Shown here: piece by piece, positions 27,205 through 39,626 of the stretch
Layout of the letters: every line of letters starts with the position of its first letter
Position numbering within the stretch: the stretch's first letter is position 1
Origin: Gymnopus androsaceus JB14
Lineage: Eukaryota > Basidiomycota > Agaricomycetes > Agaricales > Omphalotaceae
Length of the DNA stretch: 64,000 bases
Assembly: GCA_009733575.1 (NCBI GenBank)
Contig: ML769597.1
Coordinates: forward strand, 9,052-73,051
Direction of reading: 5' to 3'
Notes under the pieces: generated by a model
Seen by the model: only the letters and a program-made list of their open reading frames with translations
Databases searched by the model: none
Told to the model about the DNA's origin: nothing
Made by a program: the position numbers and the translations under genes

Positions 27205-27669
27205 TACGTAAGATAGGAGGAGAACGTTGAGAGGTAGGCTTAGCGCTGGCCATCAAAAAGTCTAACATAAGCGCTATCTAGCGTTTCAAATTCAACGTTC
27301 ATTATTTGTACTTAAGACTGAAGTTCACTTGACTCTCAAGACCATCCTGAAGTCATATATCACAGGCAGAAATTAACTGTCAAGGCTTCCATCCCTACTT
27401 CAAGTTGTAGATGCATGCCAGGTCAAAGAAGTCCGATTTCTGGATACAGCTAGTCTGGAACCCATGAATTATCCGGATTGCATTTGCGGCCGTGGATGAA
27501 GCTCGTCGCTCACGTCGCGCGCTGAAAGGTCCAGATCAAGCTTGCTAGGGAAACCTTGGGTCCTTCTAGTACCATATTTCAAAAGTGCGACTACATCCAC
27601 TGATTTTCAAACGTAAGATTCCATCTGCGCCGTAGCAAGGTTGCATACCTACACCGTGAACTGTAGTGT

Positions 27670-28516
27670 ATGATCGCTCCAGGATTTTTACTTGTGATCG
27701 AACGATTTCCTTCCGGATCCGTTTTATCATCTTTTTTCTTTTTATTCTACGCTCTTCATCGTCGAAGCCATCCTATGGACCTTTCCCTCCTCGAAAGCGA
27801 CGCTTACAACACTCTTTTGGTCCAAAGCAATGGTGTGCCTTTGTATCATATCAAAACTGCACTCAATTCCCATCGACATTCACATACCTTGATCACCAAA
27901 GTCATCGCGCCGGAGGAAGGAGAGGGAGAAATCGAGGACAAAGAGATGGCCCATATCGAGATTCATCGTTGGCATTCCAGCATAGTAACTGTTTGGGGCC
28001 GCAGCTTCTTACCTTCCAAAACTCATCTTTTATCATCGTGAGTTATCCTCCGTTTCCAACTTGAAAAGGTTTCTCACTCTACGTACATAGGTCTGAAGCG
28101 TTCATTGCTTCAAATGGTAAAACGATATCAATGGAAACGGGGTGATCGTGAACGTATGGAGGTCAGTCCGTGTTGTGTTATCATTTAGGAATCAGCTCAG
28201 AACCGGTTATACCAGCTCACAAGCACTGAGGAAGGGCACACCTCTATAGCCAGATACGAGCCAGAACTCCCTGCAACCCAGACCACACGGGCCAACTCCT
28301 GCGTACCTGACAGTTGAATTTGAAGCACTTTCGATCCTGGACGAGGTAGTGACAACCTTCGTCTACATGCAACAGAAGCGTCACAGGCGCGAGCCTTCTG
28401 AAATCTCTGAAGAAGAAAAGTTGTTGATGGATATAGACCCGACAACATCGAGCTCATATTACTCCATCTCGCCTCTGTCGAGTCCGCGTTCGCCTCAACG
28501 TTCACCTCGCATCTGA
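27670..28516 (+). pseudogene. DUF6593-like basidiomycete protein, frameshifted
   Basis: Small beta-rich protein of the family common in agaricomycetes. Exon 1 (from 27670, or 27775 if the downstream MDLSLLESDAYNTLL is the true start) contains LYHIKTA, AHIEIHRWHSSIVTVWG and FLPSKTHLLSS. An intron of about 52 bp leads to SEAFIASNGK. The family pattern then continues one frame over (RYQWKRGDRERME), implying one extra A in the AAAA run at about 28119-28122. After a short intron, NRLYQLTSTEEGHTSIARYE reads on, and the family end YLTVEFEALSILDEVVTTFVYMQQKR again lies in another frame (shift near 28,285-28,300) to TGA at 28514. Function unknown. The final ~40 residues are Ser/Pro-rich. Confidence 0.6.
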
Positions 28517-29177
28517 GGACGATGAATGGAGGCCATGATTCCTTTCAATCAGTCTACGGATAGCAAGGCAAGTATGGTCTACCTTCTTTCATCCGGGCGT
28601 GGCTTTCTTTCGATCCGCCCATGTTTCGAACTACTGTATTTTAAATATCTTCTATATTATATTATATTACCACGAGCCTCAGTGCTTCAGTTCCTATACC
28701 ACTATACCTATACTTATATCCAGGCCACTGTATTACCTTTTTTGAGAACCGAGTGCTCCTCTTCTTCGATATTAACGTTAACTTCCCCCTTTACTAGTAG
28801 TACAAGCTAGAAAAAAAAATCAATTGCACAAACCTTGTCCTCAAACGGTGTATGCCTCCTGCCTGGTGATCCTGTCAGAAGAGCTCAGACAACGGGAATT
28901 TCTGAGCTTTCGGAAGACTGTCAGAAAAGATCGAACATGATGTGCATTCAAAGTCCCGAGTCGATAGGATTGCCAGAAATGTCGGGCGCAACAAGAATGA
29001 ACATACAATAACCGCGAGGAAGCTGAAGTGCCAGCCATGATCATAAGTTAGACCCAAGAGGATGAAGGAGGAAGGACACGGGACAGATGCGCGATTATGA
29101 CCGATGTGCTCATGAAATCCGCGCAGAGGAGAATCGAGATATTCGGGAGATGCGGTAGCCATATATACCAATAGTAT

Positions 29178-32100
29178 CTACATACCAGCACGGACCCAGT
29201 ATCGAACCCATTTGTCTGCTATAGAAGCATCAAGAGCCTCAAGGTCCCTCATTCTTCTGCTCACTATTTTCACATTTTCCACCTTCAACGGCGTAAGACC
29301 CAAGCTTTCGCCTGTGCCGGTGCGTCCATCAGCTGCGGCTTGAAGCTTGAAAAAGTCTAATAGTTTCAAAGCCGGCTGTGGTAGAGTAAGTAAATGTCGC
29401 AAAAGGGGGAAGTGTAACTCACAAGATTGTCAGACGGGTTGTTTGTATATTTTTGAATCTCTGAAACCCATTGTTGGAATGGAATCAGAGGTAACGCATC
29501 ATGAGAAAGACCCTTCTCTCGTACAAGAGCACGTCTAATGTTCTGCATAACAATAGACCAAGGTGTCGGTTGTGGATGGACAACATTCACAGCGGATAGG
29601 TGCACGACCCGCAAGGAAAGCAGTATCTATCACTGCGCAAGCTTACAGCGTCCATTGGAACCCAAGAAACATACTGAAGTGTTTTGTCTTCATTCAGAGA
29701 CCAGTGGATGGAACAGTATCGAAAAAACGTACACCATGTGCATTGGGAAGCTTATTTAAAGTCAAGCTGGATTTTACTAGAATTGGAAGCCAATCGCTCG
29801 TCGCCCATGCACCATAAGGCTCTCCACCACAGACTTGACCGAGTCGGAATGATGTCATTTGTAGGCCGCTTTGAGCGAGTATCTGGAGAACATTGAATAA
29901 ATACACGCTGCAATCCAAAGAGATTGGCACTCACTCGTTCAGTGACATATTTACTTTCACCATAGCCACCTCCAACCGCATAGGCTGCGTCCATAACAAC
30001 CGCCTCCGGGTAAGGCTCAGGATTGGGGGTCTTCCGCGTATGCCAGGATTGTGTAGATGCAATTGAGGAAGTGAAAAGGAAGCGAACATTAGACGAGTGG
30101 TAACTTGCTCGCGCGAGATCTATCAAAGAACGGGCGCCTTTGATATGCGACTCGAAGGATGAAAGCGAAAGGTTGAAATCTAGTCTCCAAGCGTTGTGGA
30201 TGATCATTGTTAATTTTTGGACGCAGCTATCAATAGGTACAGTGAGCAACCCGAGAGAGAATCGAGGAAATGCGAAACGTGGCACCTACCTCGTTGATCG
30301 TCTCCTGCGGGAGACCCAAGTCGTCACTGCAAGCTTCGCTCTCTAGAAAGACCAGCTTAGGAGAAGTCAAAAGAGAGACATCTAGACCCTTATCCTCAAA
30401 TCGAGCACAATGCCGATTGAGGATGGACACTTTGAGCGACGGTCGATTAAGCGCGTAGATTCGGTGAACAGAATCATTCACAACAAGTGCCGCAAGTAAT
30501 TCTGCACCCAAGTTACCAGTGGATCCCGTCAAAAGGACATAATGATTTTCAGTGTTGGGCGGGACCTTTGGTGGGGGAGGCGAAACATCTAATCCCTGAG
30601 AGTATTTTGCGATCATCTCTTCGATGAGATGTGGATGGCTTTTCATGGGGGTGGATTGTATATCTGGGTTTCCGACGAGATTGAGGATACACTTCGTGAG
30701 ACCACCCACGGTAGGATAGGAATACACCAGGCTCGGGGGAACCTCCCTCGCAATGGCCAGACAATCGGATTGCCGCAATGCGCTTACTATGTGAAGACGC
30801 AGGATAGTAGACATCAGACTGAAGGAATAACATTAACATGAGTACAATCGACAGCTGGTAAGTTGACTTGGCCACACCTATCAAATCCTTGCTCAAAGAG
30901 GTCTTTTGTAGGGTCCGGAGTACTATTCGACATGATATCCGTAATTTGTCCAATAAGCCATGATCGGACGTCCGCCTCGTTCCAAGTTTCGGGAGGCTCA
31001 ACTGAGTCGCCGCCAGAATTTGATTCGACAACAGAATATCTGAGAAAAAAAGTGATTCAGTGACACCGGCTTATGATCAACGAGATAGCAAGGAATCCAC
31101 TGACAGCTCATCTATCTCTGCTTCGTAGGACGCAATAGCTGCCTTTCTCGCAACAGTACCCTTTCCGACACGAGGAAGAGGTTTGTCAGGAGAAGCAATG
31201 AGGATGAGCTCCTTGAAGATTCTGCTGAACGCTGGAGCAATCCTGTTGGCTTCTTCGACCAAAGGCCTATAAGGAACAATGAGCAATAGTAGGGTCTTTG
31301 AAGAAATAAATATCTAGAATACCATATCAAGTTCCGAAATGCAGAAACCTGCACATGGTCTGTCACGTCCACTTCGTTCCCCGCAGATGGTTCTACAAGG
31401 AGTCCCGGCTGGTCGCGCTGTCGTCCGAATATAATAGCACCTTGAAGTCTAACAACATTACATGCTCGAAACGGTGAAAGTGTAGAAATCATTTGCTTAC
31501 AAGGGAGTAGCAGAGATGATTGCTTCCATGGGACCAGGCACAGTCTTTTCTCCAGATGATGTGAATCACAACGTCGTCAACTCGGCCAACACTACGCATA
31601 CATACATATCAGTGAGACATAGTGAGAAAAAGATAGGGAAAAATTTCACATCTTCCATTTCTTAGGATCAGTAGGGTGAGGTACGAAGAGGTCCGATGTA
31701 GCATAACCCTTTACATCAGGAAGATTCTCAACTGCAGGATGATGCAAATCTGTAGTCTGCCGGGAAAGATTAGGCCTTCAGCCATGTAGATTTGAAGCGG
31801 GAATCATACCAGGAATTGAGCCTCAAACGTCCCGTCTCCTTGAGATACCCACCGAACCGTGCACCTGTCCGAAAACTGCAGGTACTCCCAGTCCTCAGGA
31901 GCCATCACAAGGCCTCTGATGAGCAGTCCTATCTCTGTAGCGCCGTATGCTGTGACCAGCTTGACGCCGCGAGAAACCAAGTAATCGCCTGCGCTCGGTG
32001 GGAGGGGACCACCTCCGAACAACTATAATAACCTCGTTAACTGAAATTCTCCGGGACCTTCCAATAATCTCTCACCACAATCGTGTATTGAGCCAACTGT

Positions 32101-33153
32101 TTGATGGCCTCTTCATTGTGCGACCACATGGAGAGGAATGTCGGGACAACTAGCAGACCATCAGGTTGTGTAAGTCTGGCATTTTGAAGAATGATCTCCG
32201 GCGATATCATGACGGGCAATGGCATCAGGTTTGGTTACCACTGGAGGAAATACACAGATAGTAATCTGACCATAGAGCGGCACGAAAAGCTGGTCGAAAA
32301 CAGCCAGTATGTGGAAAGGTGGGAGGCCAGCCGCGCCTAAGCGTTTTAGTTTCAGGTGGTGCATGTCTCGCATACAAACTACAGACAATAATAAGAATAT
32401 TAAGCAAAGAGATGACCGATGACCAAGGCATTCTTGATTTGAGCTGAGAACTTACGAGTAGCTAATATAGTCTCTGAAAGTTGAGGTAGGAGAGCCTGAT
32501 AGCTTTGGGGTATCCAGTAGAGCCCGACGAATGCAGGTAAATCGCGGTATCATTTTCCTTTGGGAAGAATAAGGGTGGCGGAACAATGAACGGGTTGCGT
32601 ACTGTTTCCTTCCCAAGATGCGGATATACTTGCTGCAGGGTAGGGGCTTCCTCAGTGCTGAGCGCATATGGTTCACCCGACTGTATTTCTGATTGAATTG
32701 CATCAATGACACCTCCCAGCGTAACACGGGTAGTAAGAATTCGATGGGCAGAGCTTTTGCGGAGGAGGTCGGTGATAGCAGGTGCCGAATTTCGTGGTGA
32801 TATGGGAAAGGGCTAAAAGTTGACCTGATTATCCACGTTTGAAGCCCGAGGATGCTTGGTTTACTCACCACGAGACCGAGATTCATGAGGCCAGCGATCA
32901 AAGCCATATACACAATGGTATCAAGATTGGCAATAATGGCTACAACATCGCCCGGTTTAGAGTCTCCATAAACGGCGTTCCCGACTCTGTAACAGGAACG
33001 TACAAATTCGAGCATTGATATTTCGGTAAGATTCCCAGTTCCGTGCTCTGGGTACACATAGGTTGGAAAGGTTGGATTACGTTCCAGATTGAACCGAAGA
33101 ATTTCAGGTGGACTGAGCGGTGAATCAAGATCTGGGAGGAGTGGGGAAGACAT
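29178..33153 (-). pseudogene. Adenylate-forming reductase AFR2 (A-T-R, NRPS-like), multiple frameshifts
   Basis: Same architecture as AFR1. From the start at 33153: adenylation core YLHSSGSTGYPKA, LPPFHILAVFDQLFVPLYG, TAYGATEIGLL, GRVDDVVIH and KPLPRVGKGTVARKA; carrier domain DLFEQGFDS, whose serine codon is created by splicing (AG at the donor side, T at the acceptor side); reductase domain VLLTGSTGNLG, TMIIHNAWRLDFN, FTSSIAST, catalytic GYGESK, FRLGQVCGG and the end WVRYWVRAGM. Five single-base frame changes fall inside exons: about 32,500, 32,220, 31,556, 30,216 (a T5/A5 run) and 29,605. It is therefore a probable pseudogene or sits in a stretch of poor consensus sequence. The two reductases are clearly different proteins, not a recent tandem copy. 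Confidence 0.87.
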
Positions 33154-33944
33154 TACTGAAAAAATTGCGAGACATGTGCAGTTGTTATAGTCTTCCTGCA
33201 CCCACAGGCCGCCCAAACTTTTCCCAGATCGGCTTCGGACACATTACATGTATATCATATTCTGATGATTTCCTCTGATTGAGACGCGTAAGTCTGAGTG
33301 CCAGGATGGATTCAATAGCGCGTAGCAACCTCGTTTCTACGTATCGAAACAACGCTGCTCCCGCTAGCTGTTGTAAGCGGTATTGGTGAATTATGTTTGG
33401 GGTTCACCGGACAGACGCGAAAAAGATCAGCAAGGAGCGAATTGTGATCGGCTTTGAATGGTGAAACTATATGTCTTCGACAAGCTTTCGCCACTCGGCC
33501 GTCGAACGTTAAGAAGACCATGAGCGTTTATTAATTTATTTGAGCGCTTAATGAGATATTCGTTTATAAATTATCCGTCACAAGGGGGTCCGGGCCGGGA
33601 AATCCTGTACCGGGGGTAGGGTCCATCGCGAGGCCCGAAAATTTTTTTTTGACTGACCCTCAAAATGCATTTTTGTGATGTCCAAATGAGTCACTTTTGA
33701 TAGATCCATTTTGGTTTCAATTTGATACTTTGACTTTATTAGCTTCAACTTTTTGGATATCATTCTAGTTCAAATTGACAGCGTTTCAACTTCAACTTTA
33801 TAGAATGTATCCAAACTCTATCAAGTTCAACTTTTGCAGAGCCAAGAAAGCATTGACTCAGATGGAGGTGCAGTCATTATTTCTACAATGTTAGTAGCCC
33901 CGATTGAGTAAGCTCAAATCTAATTTGGGAACAATTCCCCCCAA
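33154..33944. other. AFR2 upstream region and edge of transposon-rich zone
   Basis: The first ~300 bp must contain the AFR2 promoter. From about 33,660 to 33,840 the sequence carries many TTCAACTT/TTCAAATT words; a similar region in the opposite orientation (AAGTTGAA words) lies at about 41,090-41,200. No gene seen. Confidence 0.5.
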
Positions 33945-34326
33945 TACTCAGCATGCAAAAAAGTGACCGGATTTTTAATTTTAGCTTGTATAATCATACA
34001 ACCCATGGCTTGGTGTAAGCTCAAGATCATTGTAGCAGACTCAGATACATTAAATCTTGTCCTGATACTCATCTAGAGTCCTGATTTATGCTGTATCACC
34101 CTCTATATCATGTCCATTTTGGCAGGAAAATACCCAATTTCGGCATATTACAGAAATTGTTGTCAAATTTTCAGGGTAAAATGTGTATAGCAGCTTATTC
34201 TTGCTATGGAGGCTGGAGAGGACATCTAAAAGTGTTGAACAGGTACCTTTGACCAAGTGCAATAGTGTGTTTTCCAAGGTAATAGTCATGTAAGTAAAAA
34301 TCCGGTCACTTTTTGCATGCTGAGTA
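33945..34326. mobile_element. MITE with ~30-bp terminal inverted repeats and TA flanks
   Basis: The left end CTCAGCATGCAAAAAAGTGA at 33947 is repeated inverted at 34295-34324 (one A fewer in the run). The arms are about 30 bp. TA at 33945-33946 and 34325-34326 flank the 378-bp body, as expected for a Tc1/mariner-type insertion. It encodes nothing. Confidence 0.8.
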
Positions 34327-34469
34327 GACATACAATTTCCTCCTGGTGGAGTACATTTTCCCCTTGCTCCAAATCCCCTCGTACTTTGCATTGGAGTCTT
34401 GGCACTGTCTTGCAACTATCTACTCTTGCAGTGCCAAACTTCAATTGCTTTGATTTTCCCTTGGCGCTA

Positions 34470-35924
34470 CATCAGGAAACACTGAAATGATCCGTATCGC
34501 CCACCCAGCGCTACGGACTGCTATGGAGCATCTCGAGTGTCTGTATTGTTATGGCACCGGTCCGGACAATCTTGTACATCTATGGACACCCCGTATAAGT
34601 GCCATGATGCTCTGTACAGCTTGGAGACTCCGTACATGTATGTTTTGTTCAGCCATTGATATTGATTGCACAACTAACTACAGACTGAGAACATACTTTC
34701 ACTTAGTACACATTAATTCCATGTGTAAATTGATTCACTAATGATAATATTGAATCTAACACATAAATATGCACAATAATAACCAATAAGTTACAAATGG
34801 GCAACGACCAAGCAGCGACTTGGGGAAACCAAAGAAAAATCGTTAAGTTCTCAATCGACACATTGAATTGCCATTGGACCCGGGTCCCGGAGTTCCCAAA
34901 GGAACAGACAATGATCCGATGTCGGACTTCTGTGGATTCTTATCATTCATATAAAAAACGGCGTTCTTTCCTTCCCGTTTTTTTGTCGCTTTCCTCTCCC
35001 CACCACCTTCTCACTTCACCGCAATGCCTAGACCAAGCCAGTCAAATTGCACTGGCTCGGAAATTTTTCTTTTTCTTCTATGCTGTAATTGAACATTTAG
35101 AACGAGGCTGCAAGTTTTTGTGAGCTTCTGGTATGTTTTTAACCTCTTCCGTTGGTTCTGCCGCTCATTTTTTCTGTCTTTTACTGCATAGATCCAATGC
35201 AAACTGGTGCTCACCAATTGTATAGGGCCTTCCATGAAGGCCAACTGAAGGTTTCCGCTGTTTGCCAATGGTAGGTAAGGTAACTACCGTTGCTGGTTTC
35301 GTTGATTTTGGGAAAGGTGTACGTTCTACTTTCCCTTCGCAAGTTTTTTCTTACTTACTAACAAGTATCAATGCTCTTCCCCTGTAGTCCACGTAATTGC
35401 TGAATTCACCCTCATTAACCCCCTTCATGCTGCTAGTGGTACACGCTTTGCCCAAGTAAGTTGTGTGCATCTTTTGCATTAGTGAATTATCCTAACTCTG
35501 TTGACAGTTTCAGTTGTTTTGGCATGTAATGGTCTTTCTTCGCTCATTTTCCTGTCTTTGCAGTCACATAATTATGTAGTTATGCTTGTACTAGATAGAT
35601 CTGTACATTCAATATAAAGAAGCCCTTTACTTTCTCTCGTTTGTGCTTTGAAATGAATAATGATGCAAAGTGAATGGAACTGGTTTTGTTCTTGCTGTTC
35701 AGGGCATACATATCAGTACAGAGTAGTAAAGTAGATGTCTATACGCTATAGTGAACTGTACATAATGCTCCCGGAGCACTCCAGAGCTGTACAGATAAAC
35801 CTGTCACCTGTCCGCAGCACTCTGGAGAGCTACTGGAGTATTTGTACATAGGGGGATGTCTATTTGGCTACTTCTGCTATGGACACTCCGGACCACTCCG
35901 GACAGGGTTCGGTGTTTCCTGATG
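34470..35924. mobile_element. Non-autonomous DNA element with CATCAGGAAACAC ends
   Basis: The termini are CATCAGGAAACACTGAA at 34470 and its inverted counterpart (one mismatch) ending at 35924, flanked by TA on both sides. Subterminal zones at both ends are rich in short words such as TCCGGA, CTCCAGAG, GTACA and CTATGGA, a layout known from CACTA-like elements. The 1.45-kb interior has no transposase. A TATA-like stretch at 34949 and a pyrimidine-rich tract precede an ATG at 35025, but only a 22-codon frame follows. Confidence 0.65.
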
Positions 35925-35983
35925 TATGCCATCACCTTATAAGGACCTTAAGAATTAAAAATGCCCCACCTACTCTTTCATTG

Positions 35984-38900
35984 TGGTAGTGACCAATGCC
36001 GCTAGCAATTTTGGCGCTGACTAAGCAATGGCGCTTAAAATAAGGTGGCAAATCGAGGTAAATCCCCTATTTTGTGCTGTCCTCCGCTAGTATGTACTAG
36101 AATCTATGCTACAGTATGCCAATGTTAAAAATACAGTATCTACAAATAAAAGTCAATGCAAATGCAAATAAAAAAGCAGTAAAAGAGCAAATTTAAGTGT
36201 GTTCGTCGTAATCATCCATATCCTCGTCCTCAATTTGGGTATCTTCTTGGCCCTCTACCTGGCTCTCCACTCCCTCAACAGCTCTAATGCATTCTTCAAC
36301 GCTCTTCCCCGCTTTCCGGAACCCTTCCATAACCTTCAACAGTGTCTCCAGCAACTTTGGGCAAGTATCTCTGCAATGTGATTTTTTTGGTACATCAGCA
36401 CGCACGCACAGGACTGAAAGTACGGTGCCAATTGAGCTGAAGAACAATGTCGGCCTTGGTGAATTTCTTTGGGAATGAACTAGGGCTGACATAGACAGGA
36501 TCTAGGGATCACAATGTTTGATAATCATTGTCCTGTTTCTTCTGGCGTTTGGTGTTCCACTGTTGCTTGTTGGTGACTGATGAAATATCATACTCTGCCT
36601 GGCGTTTCCGATTCTGCTTCTCCTCTCCCACCTCCATCCTTTGTTGACCCTCCTTCCTAAGAAATCCCCGAGTTTCTGCATCCATATCTGCTACAAAATC
36701 CCCAGTCCCATTCATCTTGTACATCACTCATGAATTGTGATAAAGAATCAATGTGTGTCCTGTGAACCTCCAGTTCTGCCTGACAATCCCAAATGCACTT
36801 TCATTCAGATTGTTGTTAGTGCTTTGTGTAGCACATTTGCGTTCTTCCTCCGTCAAATGCGCAATTTTCCCTCCTGCAGCAAATTCTGTCATGAAGCGAG
36901 GCCAAGCTTCATAAGCACCGGTAAAGAACCTCTGGACAAGTGGACAAAGATGCAGGAGTGAGGGAGCCATACGATGGACGGCGTACATCACTTCGGAATG
37001 ATAGAATTGCTCACCACCTAGGGTAGCAGGGACATGGAAAGTATTGGCTCCGAGTACAATATCTGGATTATCAATGACAGCTTTGCAAGCTGCAAGGACC
37101 TCCTGATGATAGGGACCCATATCAAGTGCATTCTGATCTGGATTCTTGCGTACATGTGCAACGTACAGGACACTGATGGTTTGGCTATATACGGCCAGGG
37201 CTGCAAGTTTGTGGAGAGTGGGAAGATCATTCAGAGCATCCCAGAGATTAAGCTCAAGGTTAGTCCAGTTTCTTTTCTCTTTTTTGTCCTTCACTAAGCG
37301 CAAAAACTCCTTGTATGCCTCCAGATTCACAATGAGCTGCTCTGCTGCAAGCGCGTGAGTTTGAAATTGGTTGTTTGATGGGTTGGGAAATGTTGCAAGA
37401 TGACTGAGTTTCTCCTCCATAAAAATCTTGTAGGTATTGTGCTGGCCTGTTTTATCGTTTTTATGATTGAACAATGCTACACTGATACTCGTGGCTTTGA
37501 TAGCACCCCCGACAGAGACTTCTTTCACATGTTCTCCTGCAGCTCCACCAATTCTGGCAGCATCCTTATTCGCACAGTTCAGGAGCTTCTTTGGACCTAG
37601 AACTTTGTTTTCCTCCCACCACTTCCCCATTGCAATAGCTCCCGCTTTCACAGTGTTCAGATCGTTGTGGATCTCACAGCCCATCCAAATAAAAAGATTG
37701 ATGGTACGCTGTTGATCAAGGGAGAGGGATTCAAAAGTGTTCTGACCAATACGCTGTTGGATAACGTGATAGATGTTCTTGGTACAACAAGCTTGTTCCT
37801 CTGGAGACAGAGATGCCCAGGCCTTGGCACCACCTGCAGCGTACACAGCAGTTGTAGTCGCCTCCATGATAAGCGGCATAAGTAGCACCATATCCATCTC
37901 AAGCATAGCTTCTTCACCTCGGAGCTTGCGTTCCCAAACTCGCTTTAAGCTCTCAAGAAGCTTTGCAAGTAGCTTTTGATCTTCCGCATGGTCACTAAGC
38001 ATTCCAGTGAGTAGTTGAATAAGCTCTCGAACATCAATTAAGCCATTTTTTTTGCCAAAGGGACTACAATTATAGAGGTCTGTTAGACAACAGAAAAGTC
38101 TCTCCCATGCATCACACTGCTCCTGACTTGTATGGTTTGGAGCAGTAGTGATCCCAGCAAAGTAATTCTTGCGCAATCCATCTTTGTTAACCATGACAAA
38201 ATGAGATTCGTAATTTAAAGAACGGTGAGTGGTTCCATCTCCACTGACAATGAATCCTTAAAAAAGAATGTCAGTGTATAGTTGATTATTGATAAATTAG
38301 TGAGCTTATATACCATCGGAGGTCCTCATAGCTTCAGTCATTTGAAGATCAGCAGCAACTCCGCCTTCAATAATGGCTTGACATGCTGTAGTATGTGAAA
38401 TTGTGCCATTTACGTTGACCCCAGCAGCAGAAAGTACCCTGTTAACTGCCGGACCAACCATTCCAGGTTTAAGTCCAACTGCAACCAGATCACGAGCTAG
38501 ATCCCAAACTGAATCCGTAACAACTCCCTTCTCTTTGACTTGGAATGAATTGACCTCCTTCTTCGCTTTCAGAACAGCCTTCAGAATGGCCTTGTTCTTT
38601 TTATTATCAGCTCTAGAGGCCAGCTTGTTGAGACAATTGACATTAGCGGAAAGATTCTCCTTGTCTGCGCAAAGATTAGAGTGAGTGTGATTGGAGATTT
38701 TGAGTTTCTTCTTCAGCTCAGAGATTTCCTTTCCTGACTCCCTGCCCCGCTTCGTTAAAAGCTTCTTTTCCTCCTCCCATCTAGCTCTTTCCTTCTCCGA
38801 CTTCTCCTTTGTTTTCTCCAAGCTGCTTTTTGCCCGTTTCATTTTCTTCACCTCATTTCGATAGACTTTCTTGTACAGCTCTGCTCTTTCCTCTAGCAAC

Positions 38901-39626
38901 TCAATCTGCATTGCACTACCTTCAAAAGGATTGTGTTTGTCATTATTATCATCTTCATTACCATCATCTTCATTGTTTTCATCGATTTTGTGAGCTTCGG
39001 CACATTTCTGAGCTTGTGCGGCATGCATTTGGGCCAGCACTGCTTTCTGGCCCTTTGAGCGGGACTTCAACGGATTATACCCAGCTAGCCGAGCAGATTT
39101 TGGGGCCATCATAGCAGTGAATGCTAGAGCAAGAAATGGGTAGATGATTAAGTTCAAAAAACGAGAGGAAGGACTCAAAGAGTCTGAAAGAGTGTGAAAT
39201 GATACGAGATTATGGGTTAGTCGTGACTGCATTTTGACAGGCGCTTAAAAGTTGGCACTGTTTTCCACGGCAATTTTTGATGGACCACCTACAGCTTCAA
39301 AAACTTCACATCTGGACAAATTTTGAGAGAGTGAAGTGTTTAGAAATGCATTTTGAAGGTTTTGTTGAAAAAATAATCAATATGTATGGCCGTTAATGCC
39401 TGTTTCTGTACCCTCTAAGTACTGCTCCGAGTGGTTCCTCACAACTTTTTAAAAATCTATTTTCAACAAAATCCTTAAATTGCTATTACAATCATTTTGT
39501 TCCACTACACCTAGCTGCTAGGCAATGTGGTTGAAGCTGCAGCTGCTCTGTCCACTTTTTTCGAAGGAAAAGTACTAGCGCTAATTTGATTCCCACACTC
39601 TTCCTGGCGGGCGTTGGTCACTACCA
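35984..39626 (-). mobile_element. Complete DNA transposon, 17-bp TIRs, 7-bp target duplication
   Basis: The ends are TGGTAGTGACCAATGCC at 35984 and the inverted TGGTAGTGACCAACGCC ending at 39626 (one mismatch in 17). TTCATTG stands immediately outside both ends (35977-35983 and 39627-39633), a perfect 7-bp target site duplication. The 3643-bp element carries a single minus-strand gene (next entry). Ends, duplication and coding capacity together make this the best-defined mobile element in the window. Confidence 0.85.
36193..39232 (-). CDS. Putative transposase of the 3.6-kb element (coiled-coil N terminus, internal stop)
   Basis: Exon 1 is 39232-38314 and exon 2 starts at 38256 after a clean 57-bp intron. 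Residues ~40-200 form a charged, Lys/Glu-rich coiled coil. The join creates GFIVSGDGTTHRSLNYESHF, followed by a ~500-residue domain with IWMGCEIHNDLNTVKAGAIA and NNNLNESAFGIVRQNW. The aspartates in SGDGT and HNDLN and the Glu in LNESA could be a DDE-type triad, but that is inference. I know this protein type only as a recurrent hypothetical in mushrooms. TGA at 36728-36730 stops the frame, yet the same frame continues directly into a plausible C-terminal region (MYKMNGTGDFVADMD... to 36509). A further exon ending in an acidic tail reaches 36193. The copy is therefore probably truncated by one nonsense change. Confidence 0.65.
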
